Notes under the pieces: model-generated | What the model saw: the letters and a program-made list of their open reading frames with translations, nothing else | Told to the model about the DNA's origin: nothing | Database searches by the model: none | Position numbers and translations under genes: made by a program | From: Streptomyces lucensis JCM 4490 | Lineage (GTDB): Bacteria; Actinomycetota; Actinomycetes; Streptomycetales; Streptomycetaceae | NCBI RefSeq assembly: GCF_014650035.1 | Contig: NZ_BMUE01000014.1 | Coordinates: 1 to 64,000, forward strand | Direction: 5' to 3' | DNA length: 64,000 nt | Shown here: in pieces, positions 24,049 through 35,200 of the stretch | Layout: every line of letters begins with the position of its first letter | Numbering within the stretch: the stretch's first letter is position 1

Positions 24049-24192
24049 GGCCCAGGCGGCGGCTGGGCGAACATGCCGCCGGGTGGAGCAATCACGGTGT
24101 CCCGCGTTCCGGCGCAGCAGGCTGGAGCCCCGGGTTGGCGTCGTGTGACAGGAGTCCGGTGTGCGAAGGCCGCGTAAGCCGAACCGTCGGGC

Positions 24193-25455
24193 ATGCCGCG
24201 CTCCCGCACGACACGCCCCGCACACCGCTCCGCCGGGTCCCGCGGTGTCCGGGCCTGGGAGCGGCGGGTGAGACACGGGCACACCCGCGGCGGACCCGAA
24301 GCCGGTACGGCGACGGGGATCCGGCTGTCGGCGCCCCCGGCGTGGATGCGCTGGCTCCCGGTCCTGTACGTCGCGGCGCTCCTGGTGATCGAGCCCGTGA
24401 CGCCCGTGGACTGGCCGGTGAGCTTCGTCCTGGTGGCACTGCCGCTGGTGACCGCCTTCGCCCACGGGCCCGTGGCCGTCGCCTGCGCCACGGTCTTCGC
24501 CGTCCTCTTCGAGGGGGTGCTCGCCGGTACGCCGTGCTGCGCCGGGCGGCCCGTCGCCTACCTGTGGGACCGGCACTACGTGGCCGCCTACGTGTGCACC
24601 GCTCTGGTGGGCGCGCTCGGCACGATCGTGGCCGCGCACCGCACCCGTCGTGAGCGCACGCTCGCGGATCTGCGGTACGTGGCCGAGACGGCGCAGCGCG
24701 TCCTGCTCAGACCGGTTCCCCGGCGTATCGGGAACCTGGTGCTGGGCAGCCTCTATCTGTCCGCCGCGGCCGAGGCCCGCATCGGCGGCGACCTGTACGA
24801 GGCCGTGCGGACGGCCCACGGGGTGCGGCTGCTCATCGGTGACGTCCGGGGCAAGGGCCTGCTCGCGGTGGAGACCGCCGCCGCACTGCTCGGCGCGTTC
24901 CGCGAGGCGGCGCACGACGAGCCCGATCTCGCGGCCCTGGCGCGGCGGATGGAGCGGAGCATGAGCCGCAGGTCCGATCAGCTCGGCGGGAACGAGACGG
25001 GGGAACGGTTCGTCACCGCGGTGTTCGCGGAGATCCCCGCCGACGGGGGGCGTGTCCGTGTCGTCAACTGCGGTCACCCTCCTCCGCTGCTCGTAAGGCC
25101 CGGTGAGGTGCTCGAACTGGACCGGGGGCGGCCGGGGCCGCCGCTGAACCTGGGCATGCTCGTCGACGACCCGTACCACGTCGACGAATACGCCTTCCGG
25201 CCCGGTGACCTGCTCCTGCTGTACACGGACGGTGTCACGGAGACCCGGGACCCCGCCGGCGAGTTCTACCCGCTGCTCCAGCGGATGCGTTCGTGGGGCC
25301 GCCCGCCGCCCCACGAACTCCTGGAGAGGCTGCACCACGACCTGCTGCACCACAGCCGCGACCGCCTGCGGGACGACATCGCGGCGCTCGCCGTGTGGCT
25401 GCCGGCCGACGAGCCGTCCCGGACGCCCGCCCCCGCCCGCCAGGCACCGTGGTAG
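24193..25455 (+). CDS. Membrane-anchored SpoIIE-type (PP2C) serine phosphatase
   Basis: This protein is up to 420 aa long. The N-terminus has about three membrane segments (roughly 52-150: LPVLYVAALLVIE, VSFVLVALPLVTAF, YVAAYVCTALVGALG). The rest is a PP2C_SIG domain with RIGGDLYEAV, IGDVRGKGL, VNCGHPPPLL and LLLYTDGVTETRD, the metal-binding acidic motifs of RsbU/SpoIIE phosphatases. These enzymes dephosphorylate anti-anti-sigma factors and so feed sigma-factor control. The start is uncertain: ATG 24193 has AACCGT just upstream (leaderless-like), while GTG 24268 follows GGGAGCGG. A TAGCGT at its stop codon (25453-25458) is a likely promoter for the next gene. Confidence 0.9.
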   Translation: MPRSRTTRPAHRSAGSRGVRAWERRVRHGHTRGGPEAGTATGIRLSAPPAWMRWLPVLYVAALLVIEPVTPVDWPVSFVLVALPLVTAFAHGPVAVACATVFAVLFEGVLAGTPCCAGRPVAYLWDRHYVAAYVCTALVGALGTIVAAHRTRRERTLADLRYVAETAQRVLLRPVPRRIGNLVLGSLYLSAAAEARIGGDLYEAVRTAHGVRLLIGDVRGKGLLAVETAAALLGAFREAAHDEPDLAALARRMERSMSRRSDQLGGNETGERFVTAVFAEIPADGGRVRVVNCGHPPPLLVRPGEVLELDRGRPGPPLNLGMLVDDPYHVDEYAFRPGDLLLLYTDGVTETRDPAGEFYPLLQRMRSWGRPPPHELLERLHHDLLHHSRDRLRDDIAALAVWLPADEPSRTPAPARQAPW

Positions 25456-25543
25456 CGTCCCGCCGGCAGGCGCGAACGCGCCTGCCCCGGACGAGATGTG
25501 CGCCGTGCCCGGGCCGCCGGGACGACGCACGCGCGGAGGCATC

Positions 25544-26422
25544 GTGGACACCGGCAGCCACCTGACGGACTTCTCCCCCACCCCTCCGGTGCCGCGCCCG
25601 CTGCCCGCCAAGTGGATCCACGGATCGCCGTCGGCCAAGCACAACACCGACCCGGACATCCAGGTCCACGCCTACGACGAGCACACCTTCGTCCTCCGGC
25701 AGAACATGGCGGTCCACTACGAGGCGCCCTTCGTGTTCCTGCTGTGCGGCGACGAGCGGGCCGTTCTGATCGACACCGGCGCCACCGGGTCCGCCGGCTT
25801 CTTCCCGTTGCGCCGGGTCGTCGACGAACTCCTCGCCGACCGGCTAGCCCGGCGTCCCCGCGAGGACTACGGACTGCTCGTGCTGCACACCCACGGGCAC
25901 GGCGACCACACGGCGGGCGACGGGCAGTTCGCGGACCGCCCCGGCACCACGGTGGTGGGAGCCGACCTCGCCGCCGCCTGGCGGTACTTCGGGTTCGACG
26001 CCGATCCGGACGCCGTCGCCCGTGTCGACCTCGGCGGCCGTGTCCTGGAGTGCCTGGCCACACCGGGTCACCACGAGGCGGCCGTCACCTACTACGACCC
26101 GGCCACCGGTCTCCTGCTCACCGGTGACACCGTCTACCCCGGGCGGCTCTACATCGAGGACCTCGCCGCCTTCACCCGCAGCATCGACCGCCTGATCGAG
26201 TTCGCCGGCCACCGCCCGGTCACCCATGTGCTCGGCTGCCACATCGAGATGACCACCGAGCCGGGAGTGGACTACCCGGTGCGCACCACCTACCAGCCCG
26301 ACGAGCCACCGCTCGAGCTGACCCCGGCGCACCTGCGCCGGATCCGGGACGGGCTCGGCGAACTCGACGCAGACGGCACCTGGAGGGCTCACTCCGACTT
26401 CGTGCTCTGCCTCCACGCGTGA
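25544..26422 (+). CDS. Metallo-beta-lactamase-fold hydrolase
   Basis: This 292-aa protein has a GTG start after GGAGGC. The zinc motif reads HTHGHGDH; a later ATPGHHEAAV gives the next His and LLTGDTVYPG gives the bridging Asp. A final CHIEM region supplies another His. The fold covers glyoxalase II, lactonases and related esterases; the wide pocket and lack of a specific motif leave the substrate open. A -10-like TAGCGT at 25453-25458 could drive it separately from the phosphatase gene upstream. It converges on the XdhC-like gene, with a hairpin between. Confidence 0.88.
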   Translation: MDTGSHLTDFSPTPPVPRPLPAKWIHGSPSAKHNTDPDIQVHAYDEHTFVLRQNMAVHYEAPFVFLLCGDERAVLIDTGATGSAGFFPLRRVVDELLADRLARRPREDYGLLVLHTHGHGDHTAGDGQFADRPGTTVVGADLAAAWRYFGFDADPDAVARVDLGGRVLECLATPGHHEAAVTYYDPATGLLLTGDTVYPGRLYIEDLAAFTRSIDRLIEFAGHRPVTHVLGCHIEMTTEPGVDYPVRTTYQPDEPPLELTPAHLRRIRDGLGELDADGTWRAHSDFVLCLHA

Positions 26423-26431
26423 GTGACGGGG

Positions 26432-26452
26432 CGCCCCCGTACGGAGGGGGCG
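26432..26452. terminator. Bidirectional terminator hairpin
   Basis: CGCCCCC (26432-26438) and GGGGGCG (26446-26452) pair around GTACGGA, between the convergent hydrolase and XdhC-like genes. Confidence 0.7.
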
Positions 26453-26462
26453 TCGCCGTCGC

Positions 26463-27602
26463 TCAGGCGGCCGACGCCCCGGTGTGTTCCCGGTCGCGGT
26501 GGATCGGCGCGCTGGAGCCCGTCAGGGGAACGCCCGTGCCGCCCCGCCGGGCGGCGACGATCTCCGCCGCGATCGACAGGGCGGTCTCCTCCGGGGTCCG
26601 GGCGCCGAGGTCCAGGCCGATCGGGGAGCGCAGCCGGGCCAGTTCCGGCTCGCTCACGCCCTCCTCCCGCAGCCGCCGGGTGCGGTCCTCGTGGGTGCGG
26701 CGTGAGCCCATGGCGCCGACGAACGCCACGGGCATGCCCAGGGCCGCCTTCAGCAGTGGCACGTCGAACTTGGCGTCGTGGGTGAGCACGCACAGCACGG
26801 TGCGGGCGTCGGTCCCGGTGCGCCGCAGGTAGCGGTGCGGCCAGTCGACGACGACCTCGTCGGCGTCGGGGAAGCGGGCCCGGGTGGCGAAGACGGGCCG
26901 GGCGTCGCACACGGTGACGTGGTAGCCGAGGAACCTGCCCGCCCGCGTCAGCGCTGCGGCGAAGTCGACCGCGCCGAAGACGATCATGCGCGGGGGCGGC
27001 GTGTGCGACTCGACCAGCAGGGTGAGGCCGCCGGGGCAGCGGGAGCCGTCCTCCGACAGGTCCACCGTGCCGGTGCGGCCCGCGTCCAGCAGGGCGCGGG
27101 CCTCGGCCGCCGCCGTCCGGTCCAGTTCCGCGTTGCCGCCCAGGCCACCCTCGTGCGCGCCGTCGCCGTCCACCAGCAGGACCCGGCCGAGGAGTTCGGC
27201 GGGACCGCGGGCGACGCGGACGAGGGCAGCCGGCCCGCCCCGGGCGGCGGCCGCCAGGGCCGCCGCGACGACCGGACGGGCGGGCGCCCGCCCGTCCACC
27301 GGCGTGATCAGCACGTCGATCGTGCCGCCGCAGGTCAGTCCGACGGCGAAGGCGTCCGCGTCGCTGTAGCCGAAGCTCTCCAGCACGGGCTGCCCGGTCC
27401 GCAGCGCCTGCAGGCACAGGTCGTAGACCGCGCCTTCCACGCAGCCGCCGGACACCGAGCCGACGACGGTGCCCGCGCTGTCGACGGCGAGGGCGGCGCC
27501 GGGACCGCGCGGCGCACTGCCGCCCACGGACACGACGGTGGCGACGGCGAAGTCCCGGCCCTCCTCGATCCAGCCGTTCAGCTCGCCGGCCAGGTCAAGC
27601 AT
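26463..27602 (-). CDS. XdhC/CoxI family molybdenum-hydroxylase maturation factor
   Basis: This 379-aa protein has an N-terminal XdhC_CoxI domain (ATVVSVGGSAPRGPGAAL, SGGCVEGAVYD, TCGGTIDVLI) and a C-terminal Rossmann region (MIVFGAVDFAAALTRAG, VLTHDAKFDVPLL, VGAMGSRRTHEDR). Family members bind the molybdenum cofactor, help its sulfuration and insert it into xanthine-dehydrogenase-type enzymes. The ATG overlaps the TGA of the preceding catalytic subunit gene, so it is the last gene of the paoABC-like operon. Two further Cys are present in the N-terminal half. It should be needed for the activity of the three subunits encoded upstream. Confidence 0.94.
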   Translation of the reverse strand: MLDLAGELNGWIEEGRDFAVATVVSVGGSAPRGPGAALAVDSAGTVVGSVSGGCVEGAVYDLCLQALRTGQPVLESFGYSDADAFAVGLTCGGTIDVLITPVDGRAPARPVVAAALAAAARGGPAALVRVARGPAELLGRVLLVDGDGAHEGGLGGNAELDRTAAAEARALLDAGRTGTVDLSEDGSRCPGGLTLLVESHTPPPRMIVFGAVDFAAALTRAGRFLGYHVTVCDARPVFATRARFPDADEVVVDWPHRYLRRTGTDARTVLCVLTHDAKFDVPLLKAALGMPVAFVGAMGSRRTHEDRTRRLREEGVSEPELARLRSPIGLDLGARTPEETALSIAAEIVAARRGGTGVPLTGSSAPIHRDREHTGASAA

Positions 27603-29747
27603 CCGCCGCTCCCCCGGACGACGTGGCGTCCTGGGACGCCGCCAGGACGCGGTCGGGCCGGATGGGCAGATCGCGGTGGCGTACGCCGGTCGCGTGCCAG
27701 ACCGCGTTGGCGACGGCCGCCGCGGCGCCCACTATGCCGATCTCGCCGATGCCCTTGATCCCCACCGGGTCGCCGGGGTCGGTGTCGTCGATCCAGTCGG
27801 CCTCGATGTGCGGTACGTCGGCGTGGGTGGCCACGTGGTAGCCGGCGAGGTCGGCGCCGACGTGGCCGCCGGTGGCGCGGTCCCGGACGGCCTCCTCGTG
27901 CAGGGCCATGGAGATGCCCCAGATCATGCCGCCCAGGAACTGGCCGCGTGCGGTGAGCGGGTTGACGATGCGGCCCGCCGCGAAGATGCCGAGCATGCGC
28001 CGCACCCGGACCTCGCCGGTGGTGACGTCGACGGCCACCTCGGCGAACTGTGCGCCGTAGGAGTGCCGTTCGGCGGGGGCGAGGGCGCCGATCGCGGCGG
28101 TGGTGTCCGACCGTACGGTGATGCCCTCCGGTGGGATGTCGCTGCCTAGGGCGAGCCGTTCGCGCAGTTCACCGGCCGCGGCCGTGATCGCCCAGGACCA
28201 GGACCGGGTGCCCATGGAGCCGCCCGCGATCATCGCCGGTCCGAAGTCGCTGTCGCCGATGCGGACCTGGACGCGCTCCGGGCGGACGCCGAGCGCGTCC
28301 GCGGCGACGAGGGTGAGTGCGGTACGGGCCCCGGTGCCGATGTCGGCGGCGGCGATCCGGACGGTGAAGGTGCCGTCCGGGTGCGCGGTCGCGGTGGCCG
28401 TGGACGGCGCGGCGCCCGCACCGAAGGACGCCGCCGCCATGCCGGTGCCGAGCAGCCAGCGGCCGTCGCGGCGCACGCCGGGGCGCGGGTCGCGGTCCGC
28501 CCAGCCGAACCTGCGGGCGCCCTCGCGGAGGCAGGCGGGCAGGTTGCGGCCGGCGAACGGCAGACCGGAGACGGGGCCCTTGGCGGGTTCGTTGCGCAGG
28601 CGCAGCTCGACCGGGTCGATCCCGCACTCCTCGGCGAGTTCGTCGAGCGCCGCCTCCAGCGCGAACGAGCCCGGTGCCTCACCGGGGGCGCGCATCCAGG
28701 TGGGGGTGGGGACGTCGAGCCGTACGACGCGGTTGGCGGTGTGGTGGGCGTCGGCGTCGTACATCACCCTCGCCACCCCGGCGCTCGACTCGATGAACTC
28801 GTGCACGGTGGAGGTCATGCTGAGCGAGCGGTGTTCCAGCGCGCGCAGCCGTCCGTCGGCGTCGGCGCCGAGCCTGACCCGCTGGGTGGTGGGGCTGCGG
28901 TAGCCGGCCAGCGAGAACATCTGACGGCGGGTCAGCACCACGCGCACGGGCCGCTGGAGGGTGGTCGCGGCCATCACGGCGGCCACCTGGTGGGCGCGCA
29001 CGCCCTTGCTGCCGAAGCCGCCGCCGACGTGCTCGGAGCGCACGCGCACCGAGGCCGGGTCGAGCGAGAAGAGGTTGGCCAGTTCACCGACGACCCAGGT
29101 GGCGCCCTGGTTGGAGTCGATCACCTCCAGCCGGCCGTCTTCCCAGCGGGCGGTCGCCGCGTGGGGTTCCATCATGCTGTGGTGTTCTTCGGGGGTGGTG
29201 AACTCCCGGTCCACCACGTGGGCGGAGGCGGCCAGTTCGGCGTCGAGGTCGCCCTTCCCCGTCACCGCCGGCCCGTGGCTGTCCAGCGGGTAGGCGTCCG
29301 GGTGGTCGCCCTTGAAACCGACGTCGTGCGGCTCCTGGTCGTAGTGCACCACGAGCGCCTCGGCGGCCTCGCGGGCCTGTTCGGAGGTCTCGGCGACGAC
29401 CAGGGCCACCGGCCAGCCCAGGTGCGGCACCCGGTCGTGCTGGAAGACGGCGCAGGTCGGGTCGGGCGGCGTGCCCAGCAGGCCGGTGTAGTCGGTGGTG
29501 ACGCGCGGGGCGTTGCGATGGTCCAGGACGGCGAGGACGCCCGGCATGCCGAGGACGGTGTCGGTCTCCAGGGCGCGGATGCGGCCGCGGGCGACGGTGG
29601 ACAGCGCCAGCCAGCCGTGCGCGAGGTTCTCGAAGGGGATCTCTCCCGCGTAGCGGGCGGCCCCGGTGACCTTGTCGCGGCCTTCCACACGGGTGTGCGC
29701 GGTGCCGACGGCCGACGTAGGTGCGGCTGTTCCGGTGGCGACGGTGG

Positions 29748-29751
<4 letters not shown>
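27595..29751 (-). CDS. paoC: Molybdopterin-binding subunit, PaoC/YagR-type aldehyde or xanthine dehydrogenase
   Basis: This 718-aa protein has the complete large subunit layout: an N-terminal Ald_Xan_dh_C domain with GRDKVTGAARYAGEI, then the two Moco domains with EHVGGGFGSKG, MRAPGEAPG and the catalytic base in GIKGIGEIGIVG near the C-terminus. The length equals that of PaoC, the aldehyde-oxidising enzyme of E. coli. It pairs with an FAD subunit carrying extra Cys (next entry) and an iron-sulfur subunit. Substrates are probably aldehydes or N-heterocycles, oxidised with water as oxygen donor. It overlaps both neighbours, so subunits are made together. Confidence 0.94.
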
Positions 29752-30736
<985 letters not shown>

Positions 30737-30740
<4 letters not shown>

Positions 30741-31333
30741 GCCACGGTCTCCTTGCTGTCGGTCACGCCGTGGACGGACGCCCCGGGCACGGGGTCCGTG
30801 CCCGAAGCGGCCCCGGCCGCCCGGGCCACCGCCTGGACGATCGAGTTGTACGCGCCGCACCGGCACAGGTTGCCGCTCATCCGCTCCCGGATCTCGTCGG
30901 CGCTCAGCGGCGGCGGTCCGGCCTCGGGCCTGACGTCGTCGGTGACGGCGCTCGGCCAGCCCGCCGCATGCTCCTCGATCGCCCCGATCGCCGAGCAGAT
31001 CTGGCCCGGGGTGCAGTAGCCGCACTGGAAGCCGTCCAGGTCGAGGAAGGCCTGCTGCACGGGGTGCAGCCGCTCCCCGTCGGCCAGTCCTTCGACGGTG
31101 GTGATCTCGCGGCCCTCGGCCGCCACGGCCAGCTGCAGGCAGGCGACGCCGCGGCGGCCGTCCAGCAGGACGGTGCAGGCGCCGCACTGGCCCTGGTCGC
31201 AGCCCTTCTTGGTGCCGGTCAGATCGAGGCGCTCGCGCAGGGCGTCGAGCAGGGTGGTGCGGTGGTCGACGGGCAGTGTGTGCTTCTCGCCGTTGATCTT
31301 CAAGGTGATGACACTGGACGTCGATAGGGCCAT
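30737..31333 (-). CDS. paoA: [2Fe-2S] subunit, PaoA/YagT type
   Basis: This 198-aa protein has two iron-sulfur domains: the plant-type ferredoxin motif with Cys45, Cys50, Cys53 and Cys65 (GCDQGQCGAC ... VACLQ), and the helical domain motif CGYCTPGQ plus CRCGAY. I chose the ATG at 31333. An upstream in-frame ATG (31366) would add 11 residues, including RKK, that could be the tail of a Tat-like signal, but it has no ribosome site. It is the promoter-proximal gene of the operon, divergent from the TetR gene, with the palindromes at 31517-31562 between them. Confidence 0.93.
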
Positions 31334-31516
31334 GAGCAGCTTCTTTCGCGTTGCCAGGGCAGACATGGGGTGGTCCGGCGACCGGAGTGCCGGATGGTGC
31401 GGGGCGTGCGTGGTACGGGCCGGGACCGCACGGGGACCGATTGCGCGGTGTGCTGGGCCGAAATGCGGTACCGCCGACTGCCGCGGGGCCGCACCCGCGG
31501 CTATCGTGGGCGCAAC

Positions 31517-31562
31517 CGGACGACTGTCCGCTATCCCTGGAAACGTAACGGACAGCTGTCCG
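31517..31562. promoter_or_regulatory. Two CGGAC-N4-GTCCG palindromes, likely TetR operator
   Basis: CGGACGACTGTCCG (31517-31530) and the perfect palindrome CGGACAGCTGTCCG (31549-31562) share the arms CGGAC/GTCCG. Their centres are 32 bp apart, three helical turns. They lie in the divergent promoter between paoA-like and TetR genes, where the repressor would control both. Confidence 0.75.
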
Positions 31563-31606
31563 GTTAGCAAGGGCGAGGTTCGGCCACGAACGCCCGAGGA
31601 GGACAC

Positions 31607-32185
31607 GTGCCGCAGAAGAAGGAGGCACCCCTGCGCTCGGACGCGCAGCGCAACCGGGAACGCATCCTGGAAGTGGCACTCGTCGAGCTGACCCGCTGTG
31701 CCGACGCCCCGCTGAGCGCGATAGCCAGGAAGGCCGGCGTCGGGCAGGGCACGTTCTACCGCAACTTCCCCAACCGCGAGGCCCTGGTCCTCGAGATCTA
31801 CCGCCACGAGATGCAGCAGGTCGCCGACAGCGCGCGGCGGCTGCTCGACACCCGGGCCCCCGACCAGGCGCTGCGCGCGTGGATGGACCGGCTGGCCACG
31901 TTCGCCATGGCCAAGGCCGGCCTGGCCGACGCGATACGGCAGGTCACCGGCGCCCCGGGCGGCCCGGCGAAGCCCTCCCCCACGCCGGTCGCCGCGGCGG
32001 CCGACCTGCTGCTGCGCGCCGGTGAGGAGGCCGGCACGATCCGTCCCGGCGTCACGGCGGACGACTTCCTCCTCGCCATCGCCGGCCTGTGGGGACTCTC
32101 CCCGCAGGAGGACTGGCAGCCGCGCGCGACCCGTCTGCTGGACCTCGTCATGGACGGCCTGCGCGCGGGGGCGCCCGGCAGGTGA
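31607..32185 (+). CDS. TetR family regulator of the molybdenum-hydroxylase operon
   Basis: This 192-aa protein has a GTG start preceded by GAGGAGG. The N-terminal HTH (about 15-60) reads NRERILEVALVELT, then PLSAIARKAGVGQGTFYRNF, which is typical TetR. The C-terminal part matches the SbtR/TetR_C_33-like ligand domain in length. It is divergent from the paoABC-xdhC operon, and the spacer holds two matching palindromes, so it most likely represses that operon and itself. The ligand is probably a substrate or product of the hydroxylase. Confidence 0.92.
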   Translation: MPQKKEAPLRSDAQRNRERILEVALVELTRCADAPLSAIARKAGVGQGTFYRNFPNREALVLEIYRHEMQQVADSARRLLDTRAPDQALRAWMDRLATFAMAKAGLADAIRQVTGAPGGPAKPSPTPVAAAADLLLRAGEEAGTIRPGVTADDFLLAIAGLWGLSPQEDWQPRATRLLDLVMDGLRAGAPGR

Positions 32186-32269
32186 GCGCCGGCCGGGCGG
32201 GTCGGGCCGCCCCGGCGCCCGCACGGGCCCCGGGTGATCGCAGGGCGTAACCTGCTCGTGAGGGCAGCC

Positions 32270-35200
32270 ATGGGCGACGAGGTACGCATCCGGCTCCTCG
32301 GCGGGTTCGCCGTCGCGGTCGGGGACCGCCCGGTCGCCGCCGGGGCGTGGCGGCTGCGCAAGGCCCGGACCGTGCTGAAGCTGCTCTGCCTGGCGCCGGG
32401 CCGCCGGATGCACCGCGAACGGCTCTGCGACCTTCTCTGGCCGGATCTCGACGCCGTGGCCGCGGCCAACAACCTGCACCAGGTGCTGCACGCCGCGCGG
32501 CGCGCGCTGGCCGCCGCGGGCGCACCGGCCGATGTCGTCGTGCTCCGCGACGACATGGTGCTGCTCGGCGGCGGCACCGTGGTGTCGACCGACCTCGACG
32601 CGTTCGACGCGGCGGCCCGGCGGGCCGTGGACGGCGGCGGGACACCGGACTACCGTGCCGCGCTCGCCCTGGCCGGGGCCGGCCTGTTGCCGGAGGACCG
32701 GTACGAGCCGTGGGCGAGCGCGGCGGCCGAGGCCCTGGACCGGCGGTGCACCGCCCTGCGGCTGGGGCTGGGCGAGGCGCTGGAGCGGGAGCACCGCCTG
32801 GCCGAGGCCACCGAGGTGCTGGAGGCGCTGGTCGCCGGGGACCCCCTGAACGAGCCGGGCCACCGGGCGCTGATGCGGGTCCTGGCCGGCGCCGGACGCC
32901 GCCGGGAGGCGCTGGGCGTCTACGAGCGTCTGCGGGAGGCACTGGGGCGCGACACCGGCACCGACCCGGACCCGCGGACGCGCCGCCTGTACCGCACGCT
33001 GCTGGCGGACTCGGTCGAGGCACGGACGGAGGCGCCGCGCCCACGGCGGCACGCGCTGCCGGAGCCGGCCACTGACCTGATCGGCAGGGAACGCGAGATG
33101 ACCGAGGTGGCGGAGCTGCTCGGGCGGAACAGGCTGCTCACCCTCACCGGGACCGGCGGCTGCGGCAAGACCCGGCTCGCGCTCGCCGTGGCGGCCCGCC
33201 GGGGCGGCTCCTTCCGGGACGGGGCGTGGTTCGTGGACCTCGCCGGGCTGACCGAACCGGACCTCGTGCCCGAGACGGTCGCCGCGGCGATGGGAGTGCG
33301 CCTGCCGCCGTCCGGCGCTTCCCGGGACGCGCTGGTCGCGCAGCTCGGCGACCGGGAGACGCTGCTGGTGCTGGACAACTGCGAGCACCTGGTCGACGCG
33401 TGCGCGGCCCTGGCCTCGCAGCTCATCGCCCACTGCCCGGGCGTGTCCGTCCTCGCGACCAGCCGCGAGGCGCTGCGCTCCTACGGCGAACGCACCTTCC
33501 GGGTGCCCTCGCTGGGCCTGCCGGACCCGTGCCGCCTGCCGTCCGTCGCGGAACTGGGCCGCTTCGCCTCCGTACGGCTGTTCGTGGAGCGGGCCGCGGA
33601 CGCGGCCCCCGGGTTCGAACTGACCGACCGCAACGCGGCCGCCGTGGCGCGGATCTGCTTCCGGCTCGACGGCATGCCGCTGGCCCTGGAGCTGGCGGCG
33701 GCCCGGGTGCCCGTGCTGGCCCCGGGGCAGATCGCCGAACGCCTCGACGACGCCCTGACGCTGCTCGGCCGGGGCAGCCGGCGCGGCGCCACGCGCCAGG
33801 AGACGCTGCTGGCCACGCTGGAGTGGAGCCACCGGCTGCTGGACGACGGGGAACGGCGGCTGCTGCGCCGCCTGGCGGTGTTCGCGGGCGGGTTCTCCCT
33901 CGCCGCGGCGGAGGAGATCTGCGCGGACGGCGCGCCCGGCGCGCCGGTGCTGGACCTGATCGGCAGGCTGGCCGACAAGTCACTGGTGGTGGCGGAGCCG
34001 AAGCCGGACGAGGTCCGCTACCGGCTGCTGGAGACGATCCGGCAGTACGCGGCGGACCGCCTGCGGGCCGCCGGGGAGACGGCCGCCGTCGAGGCCGCGC
34101 ACCGGCGTTTCTACCTGGGGCTCGCCGAGGCCCGCGACCGCGAACCGCCCACCGGGGTCTCGGGGGCGGCATCCCTGGAACTGGAGGCCGACTACGGCAA
34201 TCTGCGGGCCGCCTGGCGCTCACTGCTGTGCCACGAGCCGGACCGGGCGCTGCGGCTGGCCGTCGCCCTGCGTTCGTTCTGGCCCGAGCGGGGCCGTCTC
34301 GCCGAGGGCCGGCGCTGGCTGGACGACACCCTGGCCGCCGCGCCGGAGCCCTCCCCGGAGCGGGCGCGGGCGCTGATGGCGCGGGCCGTGCTGGCGATCC
34401 GCCTCGGCGACGGCTCCCCGCTGCGGGACATCGCCGGGCAGATCGTCGGCGTCCACCGGCGGCGGGCCGACCCGGCGGCACTGGCCCACGCGCACTTCCA
34501 GCAGGCGGTCCTGCTCTGGATGCGCGGTGCCTGGGACAGCGCCGGCGCCGCCCTCGACCTGGCGCGCGGCCTGGGCCGGGAGGCGGGCGAGCCCTCGGTG
34601 CTCGCCGCCGCGGCCCACCTCGACGGCGTCCGGGCCGCCGGCCGCGGCGACGGCCGGGTGGCGTGTGCGGCCTGCCGGGAGACGCTGCGGCTGCTCGACG
34701 ACGTCGCCGCTGGGACCGGACCGTTCCTCCCGGTCATGACACCGGGATACACGGCCGAGGTGGACGGGGTGGGGCAGGTGTCGCTGTTCTTCGAGGAGAC
34801 GGTGCTGGCCGGCCGTACGGTCGGCCCGTCCCGGGCCGTGGGCTACGCGCTGGCGAACCTCGCCTGGGCGAGCCGTCTCGACGGCGACACCGGTGCCGCC
34901 GTCGATGCGGGCGAACGCGCCGTCGACCGGTTCCGGACGCTCGACGACCCGCACGGCGAGTCCCTGGCGCTCAACGTCCTCGGCAACGTCCACCGCGGCC
35001 GGGGCGACCTCGGCCGGGCGCGCGAGTGCCTGGACGCGGCGCTGTCGCTGCGGCGCCGGCTCGGCGACCGCCGGGAGGAGGGCATCACGCTCGGCTGCCT
35101 GGGCCTGCTCCGGCTGGCCGCCGGCGACAATGGCGGCGCGCGGACGGCCCTCGCCCGGGTCCTGGCCGGCTTCGAGGAGACCGACGACGTCCCCGGCATC

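Noticed and set aside
23896..24177. 93-residue plus-strand frame with a good AGGAGG before its ATG
   Set aside because: It spans the strong stem-loop at 23981-24048, has mixed codon use and no recognisable fold; kept only as a low-probability small gene.
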